A DNA stretch of 64,000 nucleotides from Segatella hominis (lineage in GTDB: Bacteria > Bacteroidota > Bacteroidia > Bacteroidales > Bacteroidaceae). A program made the translations under genes and the position numbers. The stretch is taken from positions 911,501 to 975,500 of the forward strand of contig NZ_CP137559.1 of assembly GCF_019249725.2 (NCBI RefSeq). Reading direction: 5' to 3'. The notes below the pieces were generated by a model. That model was not told where the DNA came from. It saw only the letters and a program-made list of their open reading frames with translations, and did not search any database. Shown in pieces: positions 1-8,293 of this stretch (positions are counted from its first letter, which is position 1; every line of letters begins with the position of its first letter).

Positions 1-533
1 TCTATGCGTGTGGCTCCTAAACTGTAGGAACTGTCCAGAATCTCCTGTGGGATGGTCTTGGCTACTTCGTCCATCGAACGAATCAGGATAGGTACTATCA
101 GCAGGGTAGTTACCAAAATTCCACCGCCCAGCGAGGCTCTGATTCCCAACCATACCATGATGGTGAAGGCAAACGAGCCATATACGATACTTGGTATTCC
201 AAAGAGAGTGTCGTAAGCCAGACGGGCAGCATAACCGAATTTGGAATTCGGTTTCAGATACACGTTCATATAGAATACTACAGGTAGTGCGATAAGCAGT
301 CCGACTATGGTAGAACCTCCTACGATATAAAGACTTCCCACGATGGCATTGAGAAAACCTCCCTTACCGCCCAGATAGAAACCTCCGCTTGGTAATTGAC
401 TCACCATTTCCCAGGAGAGTACCGGAAATCCTCGTCTGAAGATGGTCCAGAGAACGCTCAGTACGAAGAAAGCGACAATGCCGATCGACAGAAGCATCAA
501 AATTTTCACGATTTTTTCTTCCAAGTATTTCAT
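1..533 (-). CDS. pstA: PstA phosphate ABC transporter permease (3' end outside window)
   Basis: Inner-membrane permease subunit of the high-affinity phosphate importer, expected to pair with PstC and the ATPase PstB. The start is the ATG at 531-533 (MKYLEEKIVKILMLLSIGIV); about 177 residues are visible before the window ends. Hydrophobic segments alternate with loops, and near the edge is the ATPase-coupling (EAA-like) loop with SLGAT, which PstC also has. The region 'LAYDTLFGIPSIVYGSFAFT' matches the conserved loop of PstA/PstC. It lies 55 nt after pstC on the same strand, so the two are probably one transcript. The family call is secure; the C-terminus is not visible. Confidence 0.9.
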   Translation of the reverse strand, partial: MKYLEEKIVKILMLLSIGIVAFFVLSVLWTIFRRGFPVLSWEMVSQLPSGGFYLGGKGGFLNAIVGSLYIVGGSTIVGLLIALPVVFYMNVYLKPNSKFGYAARLAYDTLFGIPSIVYGSFAFTIMVWLGIRASLGGGILVTTLLIVPILIRSMDEVAKTIPQEILDSSYSLGATRI

Positions 534-605
534 AAGCCTTTTGTCCTTTTACCCTTTTACTTTTTTACCTTTTTACCCTTTTACCTTTTTACCCTTTTAC
601 CTTTA
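534..605 (-). repeat. Purine-rich tandem tract between pstC and pstA
   Basis: On the coding strand this is a run of imperfect units of the type AAAAGGGTAAAAAGGT, spanning the last codons and stop of pstC and the whole 55-nt spacer before pstA. It supplies several Shine-Dalgarno-like AAAGG/AAAAGG stretches. Similar low-complexity tracts (with GTGAAGAA units) lie at other gene ends in this window. Copy number could vary by slippage. Confidence 0.6.
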
Positions 606-1488
606 AAAGCACGATTCTTGAACAGAGATTCAGGATGACCACTACGAAGAAAAGCAGGAAGGCTGCAAACATCAGAGCACTGTCGTAGAGCGGAACTGAA
701 AGCATTTCACCATAATTATTGGCGATAAGTGCCGGAATCGGATAGCAGGCATCGAGCAGACTTCCTGGTACGATGGCAAGATTGCCGCAGACCATGAGAA
801 CTGCAATCGTTTCTCCGAGCGTACGGCTCAAGGCCAGTACGATGGCTGCAATCATTCCCGATCTTGCTTTTCTCAGAACCACGTATTTGATGGTTTGCCA
901 TTGCGTAGCACCTAAAGAGAGCGAAGCCTCACGCAGTTCTTTCGATATGTTATCGAAAATCTCCATGAACAGACTTACTAAGAGGGGAATAACCATGACT
1001 CCTAATACGATGCCTCCTGCAAGCACCGTATATCCCGAAGAAAAATCAATGAAGAGAGGAGCTACATATTTTGAAATGAAAGGTACTATCAGCAAGGATC
1101 CCCAGACACCATAGATGACCGAAGGTAAACCAGCGAGAATGTCGAGTAGGGGATAAACGTATTTTCTAATCCTTCGATGGGCATATTCCGTAAGATATAT
1201 AGCCATGAAAAGTGATATCGGTAAGGCAATAATCATGGCGAGTACTGTGCACCAGAAGGTTCCGGCAAGGAATGGCAGAAAACCAAATTTCCCTTCCATC
1301 GGTCGCCAGTTGCTTTCCGTGAGCAGGTCCCACAGATGATACAGGCTCAATATCGGTTCCGATTTGATGAACAACCCTATCGTCATGGCTATCACCAGTA
1401 ATATGGAGGCAATGGTCATGATGAACATCACTTGTCCTGCAATCTTATCCTTTGCAATTCTATAATCCATACTCTTTTTATTTTTCAA
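589..1488 (-). CDS. pstC: PstC phosphate ABC transporter permease
   Basis: Inner-membrane permease partner of PstA, 299 aa. Visible features are an N-terminal membrane segment (about residues 18-42), a periplasmic loop, then five further hydrophobic segments. The permease signature GLPSVIYGVWG is around residue 119 and the ATPase-contact loop EASLSLGATQWQTIKYV around 187. An internal ATG at residue 7 (MDYRIAKDK) is an alternative start. The stop codon lies inside the purine repeat before pstA. No pstS or pstB is seen here; the genes upstream are sulfur genes, so pstCA may be read as the tail of that transcript. Confidence 0.9.
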   Translation of the reverse strand: MKNKKSMDYRIAKDKIAGQVMFIMTIASILLVIAMTIGLFIKSEPILSLYHLWDLLTESNWRPMEGKFGFLPFLAGTFWCTVLAMIIALPISLFMAIYLTEYAHRRIRKYVYPLLDILAGLPSVIYGVWGSLLIVPFISKYVAPLFIDFSSGYTVLAGGIVLGVMVIPLLVSLFMEIFDNISKELREASLSLGATQWQTIKYVVLRKARSGMIAAIVLALSRTLGETIAVLMVCGNLAIVPGSLLDACYPIPALIANNYGEMLSVPLYDSALMFAAFLLFFVVVILNLCSRIVLLKVKG

Positions 1489-1491
1489 GAA

Positions 1492-1569
1492 TTATTTGAG
1501 CAGACTAACGCCCAATCCCAGCAGTAGAAATACTGCAGCTTCCAAAATATTGATGATCAAATTCTTCAT
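1492..1569 (-). CDS. Possible 25-residue single-span membrane peptide
   Basis: Between cysH and pstC there is a short frame starting ATGAAGAATTTG and ending TAA: MKNLIINILEA then AVFLLLGLGVSLLK. An in-frame ATG six bases upstream (1573-1575) is possible, but the AAGAAAGGA box is better spaced for the inner ATG. The peptide is one hydrophobic helix with lysines at both ends, a layout used by small regulatory subunits of membrane complexes. It ends 3 nt before the pstC start. I recognise no family. That it is translated is an inference from the ribosome-binding site and the compact spacing. Confidence 0.4.
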   Translation of the reverse strand: MKNLIINILEAAVFLLLGLGVSLLK

Positions 1570-1607
1570 GCTCATTCCTTTCTTAAAAACATTTGAATTG
1601 ACTTTCA

Positions 1608-1650
1608 CTTCGTCCGTCGAACGTTGTTTCTTCACTCTTCACTCTTCACT
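1608..1650. repeat. Dispersed GTGAAG-type repeat downstream of cysH
   Basis: On the minus strand, just past the cysH stop: three GTGAAGA units followed by AAACAACGTTCG and CGAAG. A near-identical arrangement lies at 25096-25146, where it forms the last codons of hemA. Related GAAGAA/GTGAAG tracts occur at 22795-22862, 24296-24408 and 29141-29172. Confidence 0.6.
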
Positions 1651-1656
1651 TAAAGC

Positions 1657-2382
1657 CTAGCTTCTCTGATGAAGTCCACACTCCCTGTGCTCTGGAGATT
1701 CCCACCACCATCTGCCTGCACGGATATCCTCGCCAGGCTTAATAGCCCTTGTACAAGGTTGGCAACCGATGCTCGGAAAACCTTTGTCCTGCAGCTTGTT
1801 ATAAGGCACATGGTGCTTCTTTACATACTGTTCAACGTCATCTTCAGACCAGTTGATGAGTGGGTTTACTTTGATGAGGTTGTGAATGTCATCCCATTCT
1901 ACTACCTGCATGTTCTTTCGGGTCACGCTCTGCTGCTTTCTCAGTCCACAGATCCAAACATCCAGTCCTTTCATTGCCCGTTTGAGAGGTTCCAGTTTTC
2001 TCACCTGGCAACAGCGGTGGCGACTTTCTATGGAGTTATAAAACAGATTGATACCTTCTTCTTTCACCATCTGTTGTACTGCCTCATAGTTGGGGAAGAA
2101 TACCTCCAGGTTGATGCCATACGTCATGTTGGTCTTGTCGATGAGCTGGTAAGTCTCCGGGAAAAGGCGACCAGTATCAAGTGTGAAGATGCGTGCAGTT
2201 TTATCTGTCTTCACGATGATGTCGGTAAGCGTCTGATCTTCTATGCTGAGAGAAGAAGAAAGAGCGATGCGCCCTTTGAATGCCTGAAGGAAATAACCGA
2301 CAATTTCCTCGGCAGGCGCATCGCTGAATTTCTTATTGAGCTCTGGTACGAGAGACTCTATATTACTTTGATCATTTCTCAT
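1657..2382 (-). CDS. cysH: Assimilatory adenylyl-sulfate (APS) reductase, Fe-S type
   Basis: Cytoplasmic enzyme reducing activated sulfate to sulfite with thioredoxin, 241 aa. The PAPS-reductase fold is recognised by SSSLSIEDQTLTD (about residues 42-54) and TLDTGRLFPETY (67-78). Two cysteine pairs, Cys124-Cys125 and Cys207/Cys210 (CQPC), are the [4Fe-4S] ligands that separate APS reductases from PAPS reductases. The catalytic ECGLH is near the C-terminus (Cys235). No APS kinase is fused to CysN or present nearby, which fits direct use of APS. It starts 13 nt after cysN. The tag cysH covers both classes; the Fe-S ligands favour APS as substrate. Confidence 0.93.
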   Translation of the reverse strand: MRNDQSNIESLVPELNKKFSDAPAEEIVGYFLQAFKGRIALSSSLSIEDQTLTDIIVKTDKTARIFTLDTGRLFPETYQLIDKTNMTYGINLEVFFPNYEAVQQMVKEEGINLFYNSIESRHRCCQVRKLEPLKRAMKGLDVWICGLRKQQSVTRKNMQVVEWDDIHNLIKVNPLINWSEDDVEQYVKKHHVPYNKLQDKGFPSIGCQPCTRAIKPGEDIRAGRWWWESPEHRECGLHQRS

Positions 2383-2395
2383 TTTTCATTTCTCA

Positions 2396-3661
2396 TTACT
2401 TAATAAGTCCTGCTCCCACAGTCTCGTTGGTATCAGGATCGATGAAGATGAGGCTTCCCGTCACCTTGTTCGCCTGATATGGGTCGAATACCAATGGGTT
2501 GGCGGTGTGGATAGTGATTTCGGCGATGTCATTCATCTTCAATTCACTTACTCCCTCTTCCTTTTCCAAAGTATTGATGTTGCGGCGGTAGTTGATGCTG
2601 CGTATCAAACCCTGTGTTTCGAAAGTAGCCTGACGGATTACATATTTATTCCTTATGGCAGCTGGGCGCTCGTTGAACCAGCAAACATCCAGCGTAATAT
2701 CCTGTTCGATACTTGGCTGCTTTTCGTCTGCCTTCACAATCGTATCGCCACGAGAAATGTCGATGTCATCATTCAGGGTCAGCGTTACGCTCATTGGTGA
2801 ATAAGCTTCCTCTAAATGCTCCTCTACAAAGTCGATGCTCTTGATGGTACTTTCTGTACCTGAAGGAAGAACCCTAATTTTGTCACCCGGACGGATGATA
2901 CCGCCGCTTACTCTACCTGCATAACCACGATAGTCTGGGAACTGATTGCTGATAGGACGAATCACATACTGTACAGGGAAGCGGAAAAAATCACTCACCG
3001 TCTTATGACCTACTGGAACGGTCTCCAGATAGTTCAGAAGTGTTGGACCGTCATACCAAGGCGTCTTTTCACTCTTGTTGACTACATTATCTCCATCCTT
3101 GGCGCTGATAGGGATAAATACTACGTTCTTGATATTGAGAGTCTCAGACATCTTCTTGTAGTCTGCGATAATCTTGTTATATACATCTTCACTGAAATCA
3201 ACCAGGTCCATCTTGTTGATAGCCACCAGAATATGTGGTATTCCGAGAAGCGAAGAAATATAGCTGTGACGTACTGTCTGCTCCAATACACCATGTCGTG
3301 CATCGATGAGAATGATGCTCAGATCGGCAGTACTTGCACCCGTCACCATGTTGCGGGTATACTGAATATGTCCCGGAGTATCAGCGATGATAAACTTGCG
3401 TTTCGGTGTAGCAAAATAGCGGTAAGCCACATCGATGGTGATGCCCTGTTCACGTTCAGCACGGAGACCATCCGTGAGCAAAGCTAAGTTCACCTCTTCA
3501 TTACCACGGCTTTTACTTGCCGCTTCCACCGCCTCCAACTGGTCTTCGAAAATCGACTTGCTATCATAAAGTAATCTTCCTATCAAAGTACTCTTTCCAT
3601 CGTCCACGCTGCCCGCAGTAGAGAAGCGGAGCAGTTCCATATCTAAATAACCTCTGTCCAT
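2396..3661 (-). CDS. cysN: Sulfate adenylyltransferase GTPase subunit CysN
   Basis: Large subunit of heterodimeric ATP sulfurylase; GTP hydrolysis drives APS formation by CysD. 421 aa, a translation-factor-type GTPase. The P-loop GSVDDGKST (about 17-25), the DTPGHIQYTRNM switch (about 94-105) and NKMDLVDF are all present, followed by beta-barrel domains. There is no C-terminal APS kinase extension as in CysNC fusions. The first ATG gives MDRGYLDMELLRF; the ATG at residue 8 is also possible. It follows cysD with an 86-nt spacer and precedes cysH, forming a cysD-cysN-cysH operon. Confidence 0.94.
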   Translation of the reverse strand: MDRGYLDMELLRFSTAGSVDDGKSTLIGRLLYDSKSIFEDQLEAVEAASKSRGNEEVNLALLTDGLRAEREQGITIDVAYRYFATPKRKFIIADTPGHIQYTRNMVTGASTADLSIILIDARHGVLEQTVRHSYISSLLGIPHILVAINKMDLVDFSEDVYNKIIADYKKMSETLNIKNVVFIPISAKDGDNVVNKSEKTPWYDGPTLLNYLETVPVGHKTVSDFFRFPVQYVIRPISNQFPDYRGYAGRVSGGIIRPGDKIRVLPSGTESTIKSIDFVEEHLEEAYSPMSVTLTLNDDIDISRGDTIVKADEKQPSIEQDITLDVCWFNERPAAIRNKYVIRQATFETQGLIRSINYRRNINTLEKEEGVSELKMNDIAEITIHTANPLVFDPYQANKVTGSLIFIDPDTNETVGAGLIK

Positions 3662-3712
3662 GCTTTTTAAATCTTAAGTGTTAAATGTTGAGTTGTTTGC
3701 ACTATATGCTTG

Positions 3713-3745
3713 CTATGCTCATTTCTCATTTCACATTTCTCATTA
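3713..3745. repeat. ATGAGAAAT low-complexity tract between cysD and cysN
   Basis: Tandem imperfect copies of CTCATTTCTCATTT; read on the minus strand these are AAATGAGAAATG units. The same type of tract occurs at 2378-2400 (over the cysH start) and 22686-22775 (before the hemC fusion's 3' end), so it recurs at junctions in the sulfur/siroheme genes. Confidence 0.55.
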
Positions 3746-3747
3746 AA

Positions 3748-4653
3748 TTAGAAGTATCCCGCCTTCTTGCGGTCTTCCATTGCCGTTTCACTTCGCTTGT
3801 CATCGGCTCTTCCTCCACGTTCTGTCACACGTGTTGAAGCAATTTCATCGATGATATCCGCTACGGTTGTTGCTTTTGATTCCGTGAGTCCGGTGCAGGT
3901 GATGTCGCCGATGGTTCGGCAGCGAACCAGCTTCTTTACCACTTCCTCTGTAGGCTTGCGCTTGATGCAAGGCAGGGCTGCGAGCCATTGTCCGTCGCGG
4001 TTGAATACCTCTCTTTCATGGGTGAAGTAGAGTGAAGGCATCGGGATGTTCTCCAAAAAGATATACTGCCATACATCCATCTCGGTCCAGTTGGAGATAG
4101 GAAACACACGGAAGTGTTCGCCCATGTTCTTTCTGCCGTTGAAGATGTTCCAGAGCTCAGGGCGCTGGTTCTTCGGGTTCCATTGTCCGAATTCATCACG
4201 ATGACTGAAGAAGCGTTCCTTGGCACGGGCTTTCTCCTCATCTCTTCGTGCGCCTCCGATGGCTGCATCGAATTTATATTCCTCCAGGGTGTCGAGCAGG
4301 GTAGTGGTCTGCAGTTTGTTGCGGGATGCATAATAACCTGTTTCCTCCTTCACTCGTCCCTTGTCGATGCTTTCCTGCACGCTACCCACGATGAGTTCGG
4401 CTCCGAGTTTCTTCGCCAGTTCATCACGATACTGGATGGTTTCCTCGAAGTTATGTCCTGTGTCGATGTGCAACAACGGGAATGGAATCTTTGCCGGATA
4501 GAAAGCTTTGTAGGCAAGATATGTAATCACGATAGAATCCTTGCCACCCGAAAAGAGGATGACTGGACGCTCGAACTGGGCAGCTACTTCGCGGAGCACG
4601 TAGATAGATTCTGCCTCCAGTTCCTTGAGATGTTTGATAGTCTTATTGTCCAT
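3748..4653 (-). CDS. cysD: Sulfate adenylyltransferase subunit 2 CysD
   Basis: Catalytic subunit forming APS from ATP and sulfate, 301 aa, the normal family length. The PP-loop ATP pyrophosphatase motif FSGGKDSIVITYLA is at about residues 34-47. LLHIDTGHNFEETI and IGGARRDEEKARAKER are conserved CysD blocks, and the GDITCTGLTESKA and R-rich C-terminal segments are present. It is the first gene of the cysDNH run. Its promoter region (4675-4697) is shared base for base with that of the sulfur-carrier gene at 31.6 kb, and ATACCAT half-sites lie upstream. Confidence 0.95.
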   Translation of the reverse strand: MDNKTIKHLKELEAESIYVLREVAAQFERPVILFSGGKDSIVITYLAYKAFYPAKIPFPLLHIDTGHNFEETIQYRDELAKKLGAELIVGSVQESIDKGRVKEETGYYASRNKLQTTTLLDTLEEYKFDAAIGGARRDEEKARAKERFFSHRDEFGQWNPKNQRPELWNIFNGRKNMGEHFRVFPISNWTEMDVWQYIFLENIPMPSLYFTHEREVFNRDGQWLAALPCIKRKPTEEVVKKLVRCRTIGDITCTGLTESKATTVADIIDEIASTRVTERGGRADDKRSETAMEDRKKAGYF

Positions 4654-4674
4654 AATCTATGTCTTTTTTTATTA

Positions 4675-4697
4675 TTATTTTCTGGGTGCAAAGGTAC
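4675..4697 (-). promoter_or_regulatory. Promoter of cysDNH with 23-bp core shared with hcyS promoter
   Basis: On the minus strand the -7 element is TACCTTTG (complement of 4689-4696), with TATTG 20 nt upstream as the -33 element. The 23 bases from 4675 to 4697 are identical to 31672-31694, in front of the sulfur-carrier gene. The identity continues past the -7 element into the presumed transcript start (CACCCAGAAAATAA). Confidence 0.75.
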
Positions 4698-4743
4698 TGT
4701 GATTTCCCCACTTGGGCAATACCACATGGGGTGTAAAAAGACT

Positions 4744-4805
4744 ACCATACAGGGAGTAAAGAACATACCATACATTTGGTATAAGGCTGCCAAACGTATG
4801 GTATG
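4744..4805. promoter_or_regulatory. Putative sulfur-regulator operator, ACCATAC half-sites
   Basis: ACCATAC occurs at 4744-4750 and 4767-4773, and its complement GTATGGT at 4796-4802; CATACCATAC (4764-4773) and GTATGGTATG (4796-4805) are a perfect 10-bp inverted repeat. The same half-sites flank the hcyS promoter at 31711-31768. They lie upstream of the -33 element, as expected for an activator. The regulator is not in the window. Confidence 0.55.
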
Positions 4806-4882
4806 TATGATGGATAACGTATGTGGATCCTATATTAAATAAGGTGTAATTACTTTATAATGAAGGGTGTAATTACGGTGTG

Positions 4883-7800
4883 TCATGGATAGATCTCGAT
4901 ATGGCTGCTGCCGGAGTTGCCATTCTTGATGATCCTTATCTGGGTGGTGATGCGCTCGCTCATCGTGTCGGTATGACTGATGACGCCCACCTTCTTGCCT
5001 TGCGAACTTTGCAGCATGGCGAGGGAATCGATGACGGTGGCTAAGGTATCGGGGTCGAGGGTTCCAAAGCCTTCGTCGATGAACAGATTCTCGAAGGAGA
5101 TGTTACGGGAGGACAATGCCGACAGACCCAGGGCGAGACCGAGACTTACGATGAAGGTTTCGCCACCTGATAGGGAGGTGGTGTCTCGGATATCGTCGGC
5201 ACGGTCGTGGTCGATGACTCTGATGCCCAGCGAATGCTTTACCTGCTGCAGTTCGTAACGGCTGTTGAACTTTCTGATTTCCTGGTTGGCGTGCGCTATC
5301 AGGAAACTGAGCGTATAGCATTGGGCTATCTTGCGCAGCGTCTTTCCGTCTGCTCCGATGGCATCCGTAATGGCTGTCCAGTTGTCCTTTTCCTGCGTTA
5401 CGTGCTTCAGAGCCTCAGCCTTGTCACCCAACTGCTTCACGGCTTCCTGATGGTTCTGCATCCTGGCGTTGGCGGCAATCAGTTCGTTGCGCTGGCTTCT
5501 TTCCTGATACTCCTGCTGAATGGCTAAGAGAGCATCACGGGTTTGGGCAGGCTGATGTTCCAAGTGCTGCTGATGCACCTTTTCTGCGCTCTGATAAAGG
5601 GCGGTAGTTGAAGCCACGGCTTTCTCCATTTCGTCCTTTTCCCGTCGGATAGCGTTCCAGTCTTTGGCAGAGTGAAGCATCTCCCGGATGGTATTTCGGT
5701 CGATAAGGCTTGGTTCGATGCTCTTTTCTGCAAGCTGCTTGTTATATTCCTCAATCCAAAAGTCGAGTTCCTTTTCCTTCGTTTGCAGATTCTCTTTCAT
5801 CGTCTTGTTCTGAGACAGCATGGTTTGATGCGAACCTTTCCTGTTGGCGAGTTCTGCCTTCAGTTTGTTGATATTCTCGTTCTGGTCATCTGCTGCTTTT
5901 GTTGCTTCGTCCTTAGCTGCAGTCAGTCTTTGTTCTGCCGCATCAGGCTCTTCGCCATTCAGAATCTGCTGGTATTGCGCCTGCCATTCCTCCATTTCTT
6001 TCTTGGTGTTATTCCACGCTTGAAGAGTTTTCTCGTAAGCTTCTTTCTTGTTCTTTTCTTGTGAAATGAGATTTGTGGTAAGTGCTTTGTGCTCAGCCAG
6101 TTTTGTAGCGCATATTGAAGTGCTTTCTTGAGCGTTATTCAGTATCGTTGAAGCCTTGCTTTCATACGCAGCTTCATCCTTTACAGCCTTATCCTTGAGT
6201 TGGGTCAGCCGTTCTATCTCTTTCTGAATCTTGTTAAACAGGCTCAGTTTGCCGGTTGCTTCTTTCGCCTTGTCTTCATAGATAGGCAAGAGCGATTTCA
6301 GTTCTGCCTCTTTCTTTGGAATCTTTGGATACTGGGCGATGAGTGCCTTCCATTCCTCTTCGTAAGTTGCGATTTCACGCGAGAGTTTTTCCTGTTGTTT
6401 TTGGAGCGTCTGTACTTCGCCGTCGTTCTGTTTTCTTTCGCCGGAAAGATCCTTCTCCTCTTTCTGCTGCAGTTTCAGCAGATCCTCTTTTGCTTTCAGA
6501 AGTTGCGAGAGTTCCGTGGTGGCTTCCTCAAACTGTCTGTTGTCGGTATGATAAGGATGGGTCGTGCTGCCGCAAAGCGGACAAGGCTTGCCTTCGGTCA
6601 GGTTGGCACGATGAATCTCCCATTTCTCACTCACCATGAGGGTATAGGCATTTCTCAGCACCAGGGTCTCTTGGGTCAGCGCCTCGATGGTCAATTTGCC
6701 CAGCGCCTCATCTATCTCCGCGTTTCTCTTGCCCAAGACCTGGATTCGCTCTTCATTCTTCTGCTTTTCAGTTGTGGCAGCATCGAGATGAGCCACAACC
6801 TTGATGGCTTGCTGGACATCTTGCAGTTTCCTGTCAGCTACAGTCTTACTGTTCTGCAGTTCCTCTATGTTCTGTCCGGCAGTCTTATTTCTTTCCTTCT
6901 CCCAAGCCTGTTCTGCGGCTTGCGTCGCTTCGTGCAGAACCTGTTTCTGCTTGGCAATCTCTTCCTTGGTCGTTTTGAGGGCAAGGTTCGTTTTCTCCGT
7001 TTCAGCTTCCCATTTTTGGATGTTTCTGGCGTTCTCTTCCACATCTTTCAGGGCAGTTAGATTCTCTTTCTGTGCTAACTCCAATGCCTCTTTCTTTTCT
7101 TTCAGATTCGGCATTGCCGCTTCCATTTTTGTTTTCAGCGCCCTTGCTTCAGCGATAACCGGCATGGTCTTTTCGAGTTGCTCCTGTGCCTTGTTGACTA
7201 CTTCCTTTAGGTAGGAGAGAGTATGCTCGCTTTCGGTGATGCCAACCTCCTTGCTTTTGATGGCAGCTTCCGATTTCAGGATTTCTTCTTCCTGATTGTG
7301 GATGCTTTGTATCTGTCGCTCAACTTCCTGTAACAGGTTGACGGCTGGTTGTACTTCATCGTGCAACTGGAGACGGATAATCTGGACTTGTATGTCTTTG
7401 ATAGCGTTTGCAGCCTGCTCCATATCTGCTTGATAGATAGCTATTTGCTTCGTTTGCTTATCGTTTTCCTCATACCATTGCAGGTTTTCTGAGATGGCCT
7501 TCAATTGGCTGTCGAGTTCCTTCTCTGCCTTTTCCAAAAGGGTGATTTCCTCTTGCAGTTGGGCGAGTTCTTCGTCATTCAGCAGGTTCTGTTTTACTGC
7601 TTCCACTGATGCTGCCATCTGGTTGTAGGCATCCACCGCCTGGTCTTTTGCTTTCTTGATTTCAGTAGCGATGTTCGTATAAGTTTCCTCACATCCGATG
7701 AGTTTCTCCAGGAGTTCGTAGCGCTCGTTTTCCTTTGCAGTCAGGAAGTTGGCAAACGAACCTTGTGCGATGAGCACGGTGCGGAGGAACTGGTCGTAGT

Positions 7801-8293
7801 CGAGACCGATGATGTTCGGCAATTCGTTCCAATCGGCTATTTCTTCTGTCAGTTGTTCTCCGTTTCTCGTGATTTTATAGAGAGAAGTCTTGGCATTTTC
7901 ATAGCGTACTCTTTGGAATCTGACGTGCCATTCTGCGCGGTAGATACTGCCGTTGTTGGCAAGGAAGGTGAGTTTACTGTAACCCTCTTTCTTGCCACGG
8001 GTCAGTATGTTTCGACTATCTGTAGGAGCTAACCGGTTGTTTTCATTAGCATCAGCTTCTCCGAAAATCTCTATGTTCTGATTCTTGTCGCCTTTCTTTC
8101 TTGGGTAGCGAGGGGCGCGGTTGTAGAGGGCAAGGCAGATGGCGTCGAGTAGGGTAGATTTGCCACTGCCCGTCGGACCTACGATGCTGAAGATGGTGCT
8201 CTCGCCTAAGGCACCTTCTTCAAAGTTGATGACCTCGCCACCCTGTTTGTCAAGCGAAGCGAGGTTGAGTATTTCGAGTTGTAGGAATTTCAT
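4883..8293 (-). CDS. sbcC: Exonuclease subunit SbcC (Rad50-like)
   Basis: ATPase subunit of the SbcCD nuclease, which opens hairpins and processes double-strand ends. 1136 aa. The N-terminal Walker A is VGPTGSGKST (about 38-47). A very long coiled coil follows, interrupted midway by the zinc hook CPLC (about 570). The C-terminal lobe carries the signature TTSLSGGETFIVSLGLALGL and Walker B LFIDEGFGTLD (about 1070). It overlaps the end of sbcD by 4 nt (ATGA), so the two are translationally coupled. Length and domain order match typical Bacteroidetes SbcC. Confidence 0.96.
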   Translation of the reverse strand: MKFLQLEILNLASLDKQGGEVINFEEGALGESTIFSIVGPTGSGKSTLLDAICLALYNRAPRYPRKKGDKNQNIEIFGEADANENNRLAPTDSRNILTRGKKEGYSKLTFLANNGSIYRAEWHVRFQRVRYENAKTSLYKITRNGEQLTEEIADWNELPNIIGLDYDQFLRTVLIAQGSFANFLTAKENERYELLEKLIGCEETYTNIATEIKKAKDQAVDAYNQMAASVEAVKQNLLNDEELAQLQEEITLLEKAEKELDSQLKAISENLQWYEENDKQTKQIAIYQADMEQAANAIKDIQVQIIRLQLHDEVQPAVNLLQEVERQIQSIHNQEEEILKSEAAIKSKEVGITESEHTLSYLKEVVNKAQEQLEKTMPVIAEARALKTKMEAAMPNLKEKKEALELAQKENLTALKDVEENARNIQKWEAETEKTNLALKTTKEEIAKQKQVLHEATQAAEQAWEKERNKTAGQNIEELQNSKTVADRKLQDVQQAIKVVAHLDAATTEKQKNEERIQVLGKRNAEIDEALGKLTIEALTQETLVLRNAYTLMVSEKWEIHRANLTEGKPCPLCGSTTHPYHTDNRQFEEATTELSQLLKAKEDLLKLQQKEEKDLSGERKQNDGEVQTLQKQQEKLSREIATYEEEWKALIAQYPKIPKKEAELKSLLPIYEDKAKEATGKLSLFNKIQKEIERLTQLKDKAVKDEAAYESKASTILNNAQESTSICATKLAEHKALTTNLISQEKNKKEAYEKTLQAWNNTKKEMEEWQAQYQQILNGEEPDAAEQRLTAAKDEATKAADDQNENINKLKAELANRKGSHQTMLSQNKTMKENLQTKEKELDFWIEEYNKQLAEKSIEPSLIDRNTIREMLHSAKDWNAIRREKDEMEKAVASTTALYQSAEKVHQQHLEHQPAQTRDALLAIQQEYQERSQRNELIAANARMQNHQEAVKQLGDKAEALKHVTQEKDNWTAITDAIGADGKTLRKIAQCYTLSFLIAHANQEIRKFNSRYELQQVKHSLGIRVIDHDRADDIRDTTSLSGGETFIVSLGLALGLSALSSRNISFENLFIDEGFGTLDPDTLATVIDSLAMLQSSQGKKVGVISHTDTMSERITTQIRIIKNGNSGSSHIEIYP

